Assembly: GCA_030765065.1 (NCBI GenBank)
Contig: CM060990.1
Span: 499,524,190-499,588,189, forward strand
Source: Deroplatys truncata
Taxonomy: Eukaryota; Arthropoda; Insecta; Mantodea; Mantidae
DNA: 64,000 nucleotides
Direction: 5' to 3'
Each line of letters opens with the position of its first letter. The first letter of the stretch is position 1. The notes under the pieces are model-generated. The model did not search any database. It worked only from the letters and a program-made list of their open reading frames with translations, and was not told the DNA's origin. Position numbers and translations under genes: made by a program. Below, piece after piece: positions 10,010 to 23,045 of this stretch.

Positions 10010-13000
10010 CTCTGGCCAAACCAGCATCCCGCTTACATAACTTGTTCATGAATTTGAATGTAATCTAGTCGCGGGCATCCTTTCCCCAACCGGCTTCAAA
10101 GCAAACAGAAAGCTTTGAAGCCTGACCATAAATCCATCAGTAAACGATTAGTAGGGTCTTCCCATCCCTTAAACACAACACGTGGTCCTTTCTCCAGCTC
10201 CACCAAAGCAAAGCGTTGTTAAGATTTTATGGTGCTTGCGGTTAGGGAGGGTAGGGAATAAGTGTTTGGCTACTGCACAAAGTTCGCCGCTTGGGGATCC
10301 GAAGGCTGCGATGACCATAGCTCACTTCCTCTTTAAACAACTGACACTTCTTAGGGTTAAGTTTGAGATAGGCCTGGTAAAGCCTTTCAAATACCTTCCT
10401 GAGGTTGCTGAGCTGATCCTAGAATGTTTTGCCAATAACAATGATATTGAGATAAAGAAGGCAAGTGTCATAGGTGAAGCCCCTCATCAAAGATCCCAAC
10501 TATCTGGAACATGACAGGGGTGTTGCAGGGTGCGAAAGGCATTACTATGAACTGCCACAGATGATGTCCAGTGGAAAATGCTGTCTTCTGTCTTCTTTTT
10601 GTCAGGGTAAAGTGCCACTGGCCAGTACCCCAACTTCATGTCCAGAGTGGAAAACCTTTGGGCTCTCACTAAGGTGTCTAGGATGTCATTAACCCATAGC
10701 ATTGGAAAGAAGTCTTTCTTGGTGATGTCATTCAGCTTCCAGTAGTCAGTGCAGAAGTACAAATCTCCATCCTTTTTCACTAACACTACCCGTGATGACC
10801 ACTGACTATCAGATTCCTCTATTATGCCTCTGATGTTTATGTCTGCTATTGATATTCTATTTTCTTCTGCTTCATTAGTGGGACACGTGAGGTGGCTGTC
10901 TAATTAGTCCTACATCGCCGATGTCGATGCGATGCATCACTCTATCCGTACGGCGATAATCATCTTCTGATGGCTCCAGCTTCTTTGCGTTCGGTCGACC
11001 CTTGGAGTCTCTGTTTGCAGGTATTATACAGGCGACCAGCTCGCACTTCCCCAGGACAGTCCCGCTAAGCAGTTTGTGGTCCCGGTTTTTGGCATTGAGG
11101 ACCCTCACTGGGACGGTCTCTCAGCAGGAAGTAGCGTCCCCTTGACATAAACCCTATATCTGTGGAGTCCTCTTCAGTCCACAATCATGTTCCTCATTAC
11201 GGGCTTCTTTGACCGTGCCGACTCCACCCCGTCGCTCCTCGCTTGAACCACCCCTCGTTCGGCAAGCAAGATCCTCATCGGCTACAACCTCTCCTCCGGA
11301 TGGTTCAACAGGATTTCGTGGCAGTCCAGGTTCAATATGCGGCGCCCGACGACCACTTTGCCATCAAGAATTGATGGGCGTTCAGGAGAGGATAATTTCC
11401 TCAGTGACTATGGCAACAAACACCTACATTTGCGGCTTGCGCCTGCCAAGGGTTTACTTCAGGTAAGTTTCCTCAGTCATGCGTAGGCTTTCACCTGAGA
11501 TGGTTCGTAGCTTGTATAGCGCATGACCAGTGTCCTTTTTGGTAGTCCTCATACCATATTGGGCCTGGCGATTGTTAGTGAGGCTCTTGTGTCCACCAGC
11601 ACTCTTCAGGGACGGTCCCGAATGCATCCATGGGTTATGCGCTACTATACCTCGCCTTTCCCAGTCACGGTGTTCAACTGAAGTGAGGGGAAGGTGATGA
11701 CGGCGCCAAAGTGCCCCTCTTCAGTCGTCCCTTAGTAGTTTTCCTTCATCTTCGTCCGGGGTGCGCTCGTAGTCCGCTCTTAGGTGTCCGTCCTCTTCGC
11801 AACTCCAGCACTTAGGTCTCCCGTCCCCCGTTTTACGACGCTTGGGTTGTTGGGTCGGTGACTGTAATCGTCATTCTCGGTCGTCACAGCTCTATTCGAT
11901 ACTGAGGTGGGTTTTTCAAGGGCCATCTTTGCTGCTTTAATTCGGAGGGCAGCCACAGGGCATCGTTGACGTTAAGATTTTCCGCCAGGGGGAGCTGTGT
12001 TTCACCTCACGGTCTCTCATCCCTCTGATGAATGTGTGGGCCGCCTTTCCGAAAATATAATCTTGTGGTAAATTTGTAAGGGTCTGGTGCGCCAGCCCTT
12101 TACCACCATAGCGAATTCTTGTAAGCTGTCACCCGGTTGTTGCACTCTTCCTTTCAGCTGGGCTCTGTTGGCAGTCAGGCGATGTTCTTCATATCGTCCC
12201 TTCAACAGTTTCATCAAATTCTCGGCCGAGCCTACGGCGGGGAAGGTGCGGAGGGTTTCCGCTACGTGCCCGAATGGTAGCCAAAATATGTGTGGCCTTC
12301 TCCGCTGACGTCCAACCATTGTGGGTAGCAATGACCTCCAACTGCCTCTTAAACACCACCCAGGACTAAGTGCCGTCGTATTTTGGTGGCTTCATTGCTT
12401 TTGCATTATACGATCTCGTAATCGTGGACCCCTGTGTACCTACAACACGATTTTGACTTTTAGGTCGCAGCGCACCTCCTCCACTGCGGCGTCCTTGGTC
12501 CCTTTGCTTTCCTTTGTCTTCTGGCACAGATGCTCCAGCGCTGCGGTCTCTATCATCGTCTTGTTTTCCTTCGTCTGCTGGTCTAACAGTTTTTCTTGCT
12601 GATTTAGACGCTCTTCCACCACATTAATTTTTTATTTCTATGTCAGATTTAATTTCCTCTAACTCCTGTGCAATGTCGTCTTTCAACACTTTCACTGTTG
12701 CATGTATCTCGGATTTTATAGAGTCGATGTCAACATCGAGATCAAATTTCAATTTGTCCATTTCGGTCTTCATTTTTGTTCCCATCTTGCCCACATTCCA
12801 TCTTCGTCTCCATCTTCTCTATTCCAGCCAATCATTTTTTAAGGATTTCCTCCATCTTGGCATTTATATCCCATTCCTGACCACAATGTGACTATCGAGT
12901 TTTCACTGTCACTTTGTTAATGTGATGCACTTCGACTATTCACTGTCATTTCTCTTAGTGTTTTCTATCACTTCTCTTTCTTCGTGACGTAGCGGCATAA

Positions 13001-13730
13001 TATCGTCCTCCGTGGTCTAGGGGTATCATGCTAGCCTTTGGTTCCCGAGGTTGCGGGCTCAAACCGGGCGGAGGGCGATGGATTTTTTTCGGGCGGAAAA
13101 ATTCTTAGCATGGGTTCCTTCGGAAGGGAAGTAAAGCCAGTGGTCCCCTGTCGTAAATTTACGTCACGTAAAAGAACCCAGGCCTGATAAAGAGACCTCT
13201 GAGCAAAATTTCCGGTCTCTCATTCGCAATATAGAATGGGACGCTAAGGACTACAGTAATTAAAGAGCGTCCATAAATAAAGCTCAATTTAATTCAATTT
13301 CGTAGCGGCATTATTAAATATGCACGACATAGCCACTTCTTCCGAAAGGTTCACTCGCTGGGGAGTCAAATACAAGACTTCTCCAATATCTCGCAGGACT
13401 AACTGCACGTCACAGTCGCCGCAACAAACTCACTCGGAGAACAACGCTTTTCGTCGCACCAGAAACGCACTCGCTAACTCGCTCACTAACTTCGAGAGCC
13501 CTCGCTTATATAGCCGTTAGGAAATTTCCACAGAGTTCCAGAACATTCGAGAAGGGATTACATCCAGAAGGTTCGGGTATCTGACGATAGCGCTTTCGGT
13601 GTTTGCGCTGGCGAGAGCGCTATTTATCTTTGTTTATTTCCGACTGCCGGCGCCGACCTTCCGAAAGCTTTGGACCATAGTCGCTGCGTTACAATACATT
13701 GGTAAAACAAAAGGCAATCGCAATGTCAGC
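10010..13730 (-). mobile_element. Gypsy-A, Ty3/gypsy LTR element, left-arm copy
   Basis: A fossil Ty3/gypsy element on the minus strand. A 5' LTR lies at about 12890-13730 (TATA-like TTATATAG at 13507, SINE1 inserted). Then come a coiled-coil gag region (about 12000-12890), a zinc-knuckle region and a reverse transcriptase region (about 10490-10790) with FCTDYWKLNDITKKD and FSTLDMKLGYWPV. The 3' end is missing and it joins repeat R. Broken in many places and old. The RT region is identical in translation to the right-arm copy, whereas the LTR and gag are clearly diverged. Confidence 0.78.
12999..13300 (+). repeat. SINE1 copy a, inserted in the Gypsy-A LTR
   Basis: Full-length tRNA-derived SINE of about 300 bp: head CGTCCTCCGTGGTCTAGGGG with a Pol III A box, a B-box-like GGGCTCAAACC, a conserved body (GTAAAGCCAGTGGTCCC, GAGACCTCTGAGCAAAA) and an AATTCAATTT tail. 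Target-site duplication CGTAGCGGCAT at 12988-12998 and 13301-13311. The same LTR in the right arm (around 19800-19830) has no SINE. Confidence 0.9.
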
Positions 13731-13749
13731 ATAAAGGAGAATTTTAGAA

Positions 13750-14270
13750 ATATTAAATTCAAGCAAACAGATAATCAGCTGTAGCCCATCACTTTTGGAA
13801 TAATTACCATAATAAGGAAATAATTGTTCTTCCACACAAGCTGTGTGTTGGACAAGGTTGTAAAGTCGTCTGATTCTACCTTTCCAACCATAATATAACT
13901 TCCGATATGCTGTTAAATTATGTTTAACACCATAATAAAAAGGGGAATAAAACCCGGGAATAAAAACGAGTTAGATATGCGAAAAAATCCTTGTCATAAT
14001 ATGGTGACATAGTTATGAATTTTGAAATTCCCATGGATATGAACTTCTACTCTAAAGAGTTGGTGCCTTCATCACCAGAGGAACTCCACCAATCAATGAC
14101 CCTGATATTTGAACTAGTTGACAGCAGCTGATGATGATGTAAGCAACAGAATACGAAAACATGTTCCTGAAGTAAATGTGGTGAGTGAAACCTAGGAGTA
14201 TTAGTCGACTCATTTCTAAGTTCCAATTTATATTCTGGCTGTTAATGGTAGCAACATTCATCAGGGAATA
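13750..14270 (+). repeat. Interspersed repeat R, spacer copy
   Basis: Looser match to 22620-23045. It contains the 73 bp unit at 13814-13886, which is absent at the same place in the other copies, so those serve as empty sites. Confidence 0.6.
13814..13886 (-). mobile_element. 73 bp mobile unit, short form of the foldback element
   Basis: Flanked by ACCATAAT at 13806-13813 and 13887-13894. The R copies at about 9850 and 22705 have this word once and nothing inserted. Its two ends (TTGTTCTTCCACAC... and ...GTCTGATTCTACCTTTCC) match the two ends of the 235 bp element at 42491-42725, but the tRNA-like centre is missing. No coding capacity. Confidence 0.7.
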
Positions 14271-14623
14271 AAAATATTAAAGTTATCCATCTATGAGTTA
14301 TTCTAGCAATATTATACTGGATCTTTAGTTCATGCACTACATTGACACCCACTTTGGTAAGATTATAGAAGCTTAAAATTTTGGATTCTTACTGAATGCC
14401 GGGGTCTTCATCCACACTTTCATTCTTGTGAATACTACTAGAAGCAGTAAATTGTTTGATTTTTTAAACATGGATATTTTTACTTTCTCTATGAAATACC
14501 TAGTAGGTAGAGAACGTGTTGTATTCCACAAAAAAATTAGATGTTGAAATTTCGCTGGAGATGCATATTTTGAGGCCCTGTGAATCCAAAATAAGCATTT
14601 TTGGAAAATGTGTGTGTGCACGC

Positions 14624-14626
<3 letters not shown>

Positions 14627-14675
<49 letters not shown>
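14627..14675. repeat. (AT)n microsatellite
   Basis: About 24 uninterrupted AT units, preceded by a short GTGTGTGTGCACGCACA alternating purine-pyrimidine run. Confidence 0.95.
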
Positions 14676-14679
<4 letters not shown>

Positions 14680-15039
14680 TATTTTGAATTTTTCAATACT
14701 ATGTAATTTTTTTGAAGTGTTGTGAACTATCCTGTTGCTTCTTGCAATATCATGCAAGGAGTGTGGAATTTCAAGGCTAACATATAGCACTAACTCTTAA
14801 ACATCTGACTATCAATTCAGCTTCCTCTATCCTCCTTGTACCTAGAAACAAATGTGTAATAAAACTATTTCTGCAAAGGCTTATACTGATTGGCATGACG
14901 TAAATTGAAAAATAAGCTTTTGTGAGAGTAGTTTGTAGAAGCTACATAAAAATACATTATAGTGGATCGAGAAAGTCATGTGAATGTAACACATAAGAAT
15001 TTTTTTTTTGTAAAGGTGAACACATAACTACATGTTTGT

Positions 15040-15118
15040 TCACCCTAAGCTCCATGGGTTTGAGCCTGGGGCCTCCCAAATGTGAGTCACACACATTACT
15101 GCAGTGCCACCTTGCTCA
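15040..15118 (-). repeat. tRNA-like SINE head, degraded
   Basis: Minus strand reads AAGGTGGCACTGCAGTAATG, then about 30 bases on AGGCTCAAACCC, spaced like Pol III A and B boxes. The body is not recognisable. It resembles the head of the old SINE2 copies in IR1. Confidence 0.35.
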
Positions 15119-15579
15119 GTAAAGGACCAAATCCAAAAACTCAAAACCTGGAACACATTTCTTAGATTCAGAAATGTCAATAACACAAGCCTGTGAAGAT
15201 TCTGTGGCATGGAATATTTTACATACAATGATCAAATTAGATGCCCTGATTTCAAAAATTATAGTTTTTGTGTATCACATACAGATTTTGAACAATTCTG
15301 TTTCAACACAAAATTGAAAGTTCAATACACTATTATTAACATCACTGCATATCCAACCTACAGCATGGTTGATTAGAATATGTAAACATGCTAAATCATA
15401 TGATGTCATGTTGTACCACTGTCTATCTCTGTTTATAGGTAATGTTGAATCTAATCCATAAACATTTATTGCCTAAGATATCAACAGGAACCTATTTTAG
15501 AATCCTCAGTACAGTTTTAAACTTCTTCTCAGTGGGTCTCTTTTGGAGATTGTATTGTGAATTTTATTTGTGGAAAAAA

Positions 15580-16940
15580 ATGGCAAGTTCGAGTGGTTCA
15601 AGTGGTATATCTAGGAGGGGCTGTGTGAACAGTCCTAACAATTTCTGTTATATCTGTGGGTGTTATGTGATAAAGCAACAACAAAAGAAACATTACCACA
15701 TTTATCAAGAGTTTGTATCTGGCCTATTTTAAAAGTAAATTAGGAGGTCAAGACAAGCATTTTGCTCCTCATATTGTATGTAAAAGTTGTGTAGAAAATC
15801 TAAGACACTGGTACAAGAGAGTTCATTCATCTGTTCTTTGCTGTTCCTATGGTATGGTGCAAACAACACAATCATCTTAATGACTGTTATTTTTGTCTGT
15901 ATAATATATCTGGATTCAATAGGAAAAACAAGGCGGGCATTATATATCCAAACTTGCCATCCGCAATTAGGCCTGTTCCTCATGGACCTGATGTTTCTGT
16001 TCCATCAGCACCTACAGTATTACCAGAGAGTAGTACTGATACTGTGAGTGTAGAAGATGATTTAAATTGGTCCCCAGACTTAGAAGATGACATTCCAAAT
16101 CCATTGAGTCAGTCAGAATTAAATGATTTGGTACGTGATTTGGGTCTTATCAAAGAAAAAAGTGAATGTTTAGATTCAAGGCTGAAAAAAAAACATTTTT
16201 TAGACCCGGAACAACTTTCTACTGGTGTGGATATTGAGAAGAAGAGTTCCAGAAATATTTTATAAAGGAAGGGGAACTAGTGTATTGTTGTGATATCTCT
16301 AACTTGATAGGTTGTCTTGGAACAGCTTATGAAGCAAAAGATTGGCTTCTATTTATTGACTCAAGCAAGAGAAGTCTGAAAGGTGTTCTGCTGCACAATG
16401 GCAATATGTTTGTTTCAGTTCCAATAGAATACTCTACATCCCTAAAGAAACATACCAAAATTTATATACTGTCCTAGAAAAAATTAAGTATAATGAACAC
16501 AAGTGGTAAGTGTGCTGTGATCTTAAAGTGTGCAGTATTTTATTGGGCCAACAAGCATGGTACACAAAATTGCCATGCTTTTTGTGTGAATGGAACTATA
16601 GAGCCAGAGAAAGACACTGGGGTGAAAGTAATTGGCCAAAATGAAAAGATTTAGTGCAAGAGACAAAAAATGTAATAAATTGCCTGCCAATTGACTCATA
16701 AAAGGATTTGCTACTTCTCTTACATATCAAATTAGGGATAATGAAGCAATTTGTCAAAACTTTGGATAAACGTGGTCTGTGTTTCCAACATCTTATTCAG
16801 AAATTTCCAATGTTGTCTGAATCAAAAGTGAAAGAAGGCATTTTGATGGCCCACAGATTTGCAAACTCATGAAAGATTTTCATTATAGAAATATCATGAC
16901 AGACATGGAGCTTCAAGCTTTTAAAAACCGTCCACTACAC
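15580..16940 (+). pseudogene. Decayed copy of a multicopy arthropod gene family of unknown function
   Basis: Starts MASSSGSSGISRRGC with a Cys pair FCYICG, then after interruptions DCYFCLYNISGFNRKNK, YPNLPSAIRPVPHGPD, an acidic stretch (SVEDDLNWSPDLEDDIPNP), LSQSELNDLVRDLGL, YCCDISNLIGCLG, LFIDSSKRSLKGVLLHNG and later PCFLCEW-like and HIKLGIMKQFVKTLDK-like pieces. I know this series of motifs from highly copied, unnamed arthropod and cnidarian predicted proteins with paired CxxC zinc motifs. Their high copy number suggests a transposon protein, but I cannot name the superfamily. Frame changes and stops (for example at about 15731 and 16262) and the loss of the C-terminal part after about 16940 show it is dead. 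Intronless over 1.3 kb. Confidence 0.65.
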
Positions 16941-18900
16941 AAGTCTTCCTGCCATTTGGAGCTATTTCGATAGCTCATGTATAAAGTCTTCTTAACCTTA
17001 CATATTAATATCTTATTAGTATAGCATCAAATGCTGCATAAAATGTAAAGGGACTCAGAAATGCATAAAAGTAGTTTTTCTGGGAAAAAAAACACTCTTC
17101 TCAGATGTGATAGTCTTTCCGAATAATTGTTGAAGTGTATTAAAATACTGAACATAATACCCTTTTGGGCTATTGTTTTTGCACATTACCAGAGTCAAAA
17201 AATGTTTTCTTATATATAATGGAGTTTATGAAATCACTCACTTCACTGACTAAACTGCTTTAGCTTTAAGTCACGTAACATATTTACATGGTCTCAACAG
17301 CCTACATAAACAAAATAAATTCATTGTTCTGTTTGATTCTTTTGCATTTCTCTGGATATAAAGCAACAGCATTTTTAACCCAAAGTTACACATCGCAGTA
17401 GAATTATCAAAATTTTTAGTCAAATGAAACTGTATGCATTTAACTGAAACATATTAGTTTTAGTTGCAAAACATTTTATAAATCTAAACTCAGCTCTGGT
17501 GTGATGAATGGACCTAGTTTTAACAATTAAACTTTAGGTGTTACATTTTAGTGCAATATTCTAAGCAGTCATTTTAGGTTATTTTGACAATGATATTCAC
17601 ACTTTATAAGTGCTTATGTAGAGAGCAGAGGTAGTTACTTGAATAGGTATTCATAATAATTAGGTTCCTATATGTTAAATGTTTATAGACAGACAGTATA
17701 CTCTCAGTTGTAATCAGTTGGAATGCTTGTATTATTCCACTGAGGTGGTGGACCAATAGAATCTAGTGAATGATGCATGTGCAACACAGGTAAAAACCAT
17801 ATAATATGGTCAGGTTCAACTCACAGTATAGAGGAGAAAGTACAGCACATCGAGCTTGTGCATAATTATGTATTATCTATGCACCATATATCACAAAACT
17901 TGTATACAGTTTCAAATTTCTTGTACGTGACTTTTTTTTCCTTCTTCTTTTATTTATATAGGCTTTATGCACAAACTATGTGTTGTTTCAGTATCATGCA
18001 TTTTATTATTTTACTGAAGTCAAACAGAGATTATGAAACATTAAAACATGTTTATAGCACTTAATTCTTGTTGAAAGTCTTTCATGTATCCATTTCACCT
18101 GTGAATTTGTTGAATACTGACATTCAATGTCTTTTGCACCATTTTAGGGCATGGCCAGAGTTTTGTGACTTTTTTCTAGCTCTAATGGCTGAAAAACAAG
18201 GTTCAAAGCTTAAAAATTCCCTAATTAATTATTTGTAACTCATTATCAGGAATGATTCCTGTGATTGTTCCACAGTTGAACAGGGTTATTCGCAATGCAA
18301 CTGCAGCTTTAACAGAGCTTTCCAAAGTTTCAAATAGTAGATAAGAGATTGGGAAACATAACTATATTCCTCTTATTTTAAAGAATGTTGATATCAGAAC
18401 TTTTATCAGGTACATCTTGCTGCATCAAATAAATATTTTATGAGTTCAAACTCCAAAGCATAAATGAAAAGCTCGAAACTTAAATAGCCCTTATCCACAC
18501 TGGGCTAACCAAAGTAATAAAGATTAATGAATAAAAGAAGGATTCTTCAATTGCACATGTGCCTAGTCATTTCTAACAGCAATAATTTACAGGAAATCTC
18601 ACATCCAGGTTTACTTCAATCACAGATTGTTTTTAACAAATATTAATAAGTGCATAGATTTCAAAATCGAAAACCTCCTCCCTACAGAATAAGAAATCTA
18701 TTTACAGAATTCTCTCCGCAGTTACTAATGTAAGTTCATCACATTATCTAAAAGGGCAAAATTTAAAACTATCAGAACTGTGAGTATAGGAAGAAACCAA
18801 CTTAATTTTTAATTGATATACATGCAAACAGACCAATGGAATATATATAGAATTCATCGGTATGTGTAGTGGAAATAGATAGTTCTGCAAAACTCCAGAA
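16941..18900. other. AT-rich stretch, nothing recognised
   Basis: No coding region, repeat copy or RNA gene that I can support; only short AT-rich words and small spurious frames. Confidence 0.5.
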
Positions 18901-18904
18901 AGCA

Positions 18905-19285
18905 GAAATTACCAGTTTACAGTTTACATTTGATTAATAGGTTGGTTTACAACACTCCATATATGGTTGAGGACCTCTGAGGAAATCTCATTCCACCAAG
19001 CAATGTATGGACACCATTTATTAACTGGAGGTACTCGGAGGACAGAGTCCATTACCTCTGATGAAGGGGTGGTAATAGTAAATAGTGATGGTATGAGAGG
19101 ACCTACAGCTTTTACTGTGGACTTCAAACCACGTTGGGTCTTGGGGATACTTCACATGAGCTAGTCAGAGGTGAAGGCTTAAATAGGACCGACTTAAAGA
19201 TCACCACTCCAGAGCTGGAAATCGAACCACGGGCCCTCAGCCCAAGAACTGCAAACAAAACCACTGAGCTACCCAATGCCTGCAT
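18905..19285 (-). repeat. SINE5: tRNA-derived SINE
   Basis: The minus strand starts at about 19283 with GGGTAGCTCAGTGG (clear A box) and has GTGGTTCGATTTCC (B box) at about 19223-19236, the normal tRNA spacing. A 300 bp tRNA-unrelated body follows leftward. Single copy in this window. Confidence 0.6.
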
Positions 19286-19424
19286 TTGAATAACTAAAAG
19301 CCATTAGTACATCCAGAGTGAACAGTAGCTAAAACAAGGCTACAGTGAAGTTGATGAAATCATATAAACCATAATTTGTAACCTGGGGACCGTTTCCATT
19401 GCAACTATTTATACATTGGAGGCA

Positions 19425-22400
19425 TTGAGATTGCTTTTTGTTTTACCAATGTATTCTGATGCAGCGGCTATGGTCCAAAGTTGTAGGAAGGTCGGCGCCG
19501 GCAGTCGGAGATAACAGAGATAAGTACTGCTCTCGCTAGTGTAAATACTGGAAGTGTTATTGTTATAAAACCAGAACCTTCTGAATGTATTCTCTTCTTG
19601 AATGTTCTGGAACTCTGGGGAAATTTCCAAAGGCTATATAAGCGAGCGAATTAGCGAGTGCGTTTCTGATGCGACGAAAAGCGCTGTTCTCCGAGTGAGT
19701 TTGTGGCGACGGCTGTGACGCGCAGTTAGTGCTGCTTCTGCGAGATATTGGAGAAGTCCAGTGTTCGACTTCCAGCGAGTGAACCGTCGGGAAGAAGTGG
19801 CTACGTTATGCAGCTACGTCATGAAGAAAGAGAAGTGATAGTGAACACTAAGTGAAGTGGCAGTGAATAGTTGAAGTACATCACATTTACGAAGTGACAG
19901 TGAATATTGGATAGTCACACTGGTGTCAGGAACGGGGTATAAAAGCCAAGGTGGGGAATATGATTAAAAAGTTATTGGCTGAAATAGAGAAGACAGAGAC
20001 GAAAATGGAATGTGGAATGGACAAGATGGGGACAGAAATGAAGAGCGAAATGGAGAAATTGAAATTCGATCTCAGTGTTGACATCAACTCTATAAAATCC
20101 GAGATATATGGAGCAGCGAAAAAGTTGAAAGACGACATTTCACAGGTGTTAAAGAAAATTAAATCTGACAGGAAAGAAAAAATTAATGCGGTGGAAGAGC
20201 GTCTAACTTAGCAAGAAAAACTGTTAGACCAGCAGACGAAGGAAAACAAAAGACGATGATAGAGACCGCAGTGCTGGAGCATCTGGGCCAGAAGACCAAG
20301 GAAAGCAAGAGAATCATGAACGCAGTGGAGGAGATGCGCTGCGACCTAGAAGCCAAGATCGTGTCGAAGGTATAGAGGGGCCCACGATTACGAGATCGCC
20401 AAATACAAAAACAATGAAGCCACCAATATACGACGGCACTTCGTCCCGGGTGATATTTAAGCGACAGTTTGAGGCCATTGCTACCCACAATGCTTGGACG
20501 TCGACGGAGAAGGCGACATATCTTCTGGCTGCCATGCGAGCACGCAGCGGAAACCCTTCGCACCTTCCCACCGGAGGCTCGGCCGAAGATTTGATGAAGC
20601 TGTTGGACGGACGCTATTGAGAACATCGCCTGGCTGCCGCTTACAGAGCTCAAGTGAAAGGAAGAATGCAACAACCAGGTGACACCTTACAAGAATTCGA
20701 CATGGAGGTAGAGCTGCTGGCCCACCGGACCCTTATGTATTTACCATCAGATTATATTTCCGAAGAGACAGCCCGCGCATTCATCAGCGGGGTGAGAGAC
20801 CGTGAGGTGAAATAACAGTTCCACCTGGCGAAACACCGTAACGTCAACGATAACCTGGTGGCTGCCCTCCGCATTGAAGCAGCAAAGATGACGGCTGAAA
20901 AACCCACCTCAGTATCGAATAGAACTGTGACGAACGAGAATGACGATTACCGACCCAACAACCCAAACGTCATAAAACTGGGGTCGGGAGACCTAAGTGC
21001 TGGAGTTGCGAAGAGGCCGGACACCTAAAGGCGGACTGTGAGCGCACCCCGGACCAGGATGAAAACTACTAAGAGGCGGCGTGAAGAGGGACACTTTGGC
21101 GCCGTCATCACCTTCCCCTCGCTTCACGTTGAACACCGTGGCTGGGAAAGGTGAAGGTGTGGTAGCGCACGGATGGATTTGGGAGCGTCCCTGCAGAGTG
21201 CTGGTGGACACACGAACCTCACCAACAATCGCCAGACCAAATATAGTGCGGGGATACCGGTCAGGCGCTACGAACTACGAACCATCTCGGGTGAAAGCCT
21301 ACACGTGACTGAGAAAACTTACCTGAAGTAAACCCTTAGCAGGAGCAGACTACAAATGTAGGTGTTCGTTGCGCAGTCACTGAGGAAATTATCCTGGTCC
21401 TGGACGCCCTTCAATTCTTGTTGCCAAGGTGATCGTCGGGCGCCGCATATTGCACCTGGACCGCGACGAAATCTTGTTAAACTATCCGGAGGAGAGGTTG
21501 CAGCCGATGGGGCTCTTACTTGCCGAACGAGGGGTGGGTCAAGCGAGGAGTGATAGGGTGGAGAAGGCGCGAACAGAGAAACCCTTAACGAGGAATATGA
21601 TGGTGGACGGATGAGGATTCCACCGATATGAGGTGTCGCGAGAACGCTGCTTCCTGCTGGGAGACCGTCCAGAGACTCCGGGGGTCGACCCAACTTAAAA
21701 GTACTTGGATGGACGTCTGAATAACCTCGTCCAGAGGGTGCCTGATAACCTATCGCGAAGCGAGAAGAGGCAGATCTTCAACCTGCTAGCGGAATTCCAG
21801 GATATCTTCAGCCATCAGAAGATGATTATCGCCGTACGGATAGAGTGATGCATCGCATCGACATCGGCGATGTAGGACTAATTAGACAGCCACCTCACGT
21901 GTCCCACTAATGAAGCAGAAGAAAATAGAATATCAATAGCAGACATAAACATCAGAGGCATAATAGAGGAATCTGATAGTCAGTGGTCATCACGGGTAGT
22001 GTTAGTGAAAAAGGATGGAGATTTGTACTTCTGCACTGACTACTGGAAGCTGAATGACATCACCAAGAAAGACTTCTTTCCAATGCTATGGGTTAATGAC
22101 ATCCTAGACACCTTAGTGAGAGCCCAGAGGTTTTCCACTCTGGACATGAAGTTGGGGTACTGGCCAGTGGCACTTTACCCTGACAAAAAGAAGACAGAAG
22201 ACAGCATTTTCCACTGGACATCATCTGTGGCAGTTCATAGTAATGCCTTTCGCACCCTGCAACACCCCTGTCATGTTCCAGATAGTTGGGATCTTTGATG
22301 AGGGGCTTCACCTATGACACTTGCCTTCTTTATCTCAATATCATTGTTATTGGCAAAACATTCTAGGATCAGCTCAGCAACCTCAGGAAGGTATTTGAAA

Positions 22401-22560
22401 GGCTTTACCAGGCCTATCTCAAACTTAACCCTAAGAAGTGTCAGTTGTTTAAAGAGGAAGTGAGCTACCTAGGAGATTACATTCAAATTCATGAACAAGT
22501 TATGTAAGCGGGATGCTGGTTTGGCCAGAGGCATCCTTTATCCCCCTTTCTAGCCAACCT
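19425..22560 (+). mobile_element. Gypsy-A, Ty3/gypsy LTR element, right-arm copy
   Basis: Fossil element in forward orientation. A 5' LTR (about 19425-19919) carries TATATAAG at 19635. A primer-site-like TGGTGTCAGGAACGGGG follows at 19921. Then come a coiled-coil gag region (from 19960), a gag body (about 20410-20800), a CCHC zinc knuckle (CWSCEEAGHLKADC at about 21000) and a reverse transcriptase region (21999-22470, FCTDYWKLNDITKKD, LNPKKCQLF). The 3' half and 3' LTR are missing; it joins repeat R near 22560. Old, broken in many places. Family Ty3/gypsy by the RT; lineage not determined. Confidence 0.8.
19635..19642 (+). promoter_or_regulatory. TATA box in the Gypsy-A LTR
   Basis: TATATAAG followed by a GC-rich stretch with repeated GCGAG words. 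The left-arm copy has the same word at 13503-13510 on the minus strand. Confidence 0.5.
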
Positions 22561-22619
22561 GCTCCTGATCAATTTTGAAATTTAAGTTACTAGATCATTT
22601 CATTATTAGATTTCAATGT

Positions 22620-23045
22620 TGTCAGGATGAGAAAGTATTTTGGAAGCATTAAATTCAAGCAAACAGACAAATCAGCTGTAGACCATCATTTTTTGAATGA
22701 TCACCATAATATAACTTCTGACATAAAACTGTTAAAAACCTACAAGGAATAAAAGAAGAGCTGGTCTCCTACATGTGGGAGAAACTCCTTATCAAAAAGC
22801 ACAAAGACTTAGTTATGAATTTTGAGATTCCCATGCATATGAACTTCCACTCTAAATGATGTGAGCCTCCACCACCAGGGGAAGTCTGCCAATAAATGAG
22901 GACCTGGATATTCGAACCAGTTGAAAGCAGCTAATGATGTAACAACAGCTTGCAAAAACATCATCCTGCAGTAAATGTTGGGAGTGAAACCTAAAAGTGT
23001 AAGTGGACTCAATTCTAAATTCCCATTCATTTTGGTTTCACTGTG
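22620..23045 (+). repeat. Interspersed repeat R, right-arm copy
   Basis: Inverted partner of 9490-9940. Its ATCACCATAATATAACTT at about 22700 is the uninterrupted version of the site that holds the 73 bp unit at 13814-13886. Confidence 0.65.

Larger units (their letters stand above)
3587..13730 (+). repeat. IR1 left arm (long inverted repeat)
   Basis: Read as reverse complement it runs parallel to 19425-about 30640: Gypsy-A, R repeat, old SINE, Gypsy-B, then the R1-type LINE. Blocks around 8000-10970 are almost identical to their partners at about 21810-24550 (several predicted translations match exactly). The LINE block and the Gypsy-A LTR/gag block look only about 85-90% alike. The arm is entered by LTR-1 at its outer end and carries its own SINE1 at 12999-13300. 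Confidence 0.85.

Noticed and set aside
10182-10692. Plus-strand frames of 72-110 codons
   Set aside because: Antisense to the Gypsy-A reverse transcriptase region; no family similarity of their own.
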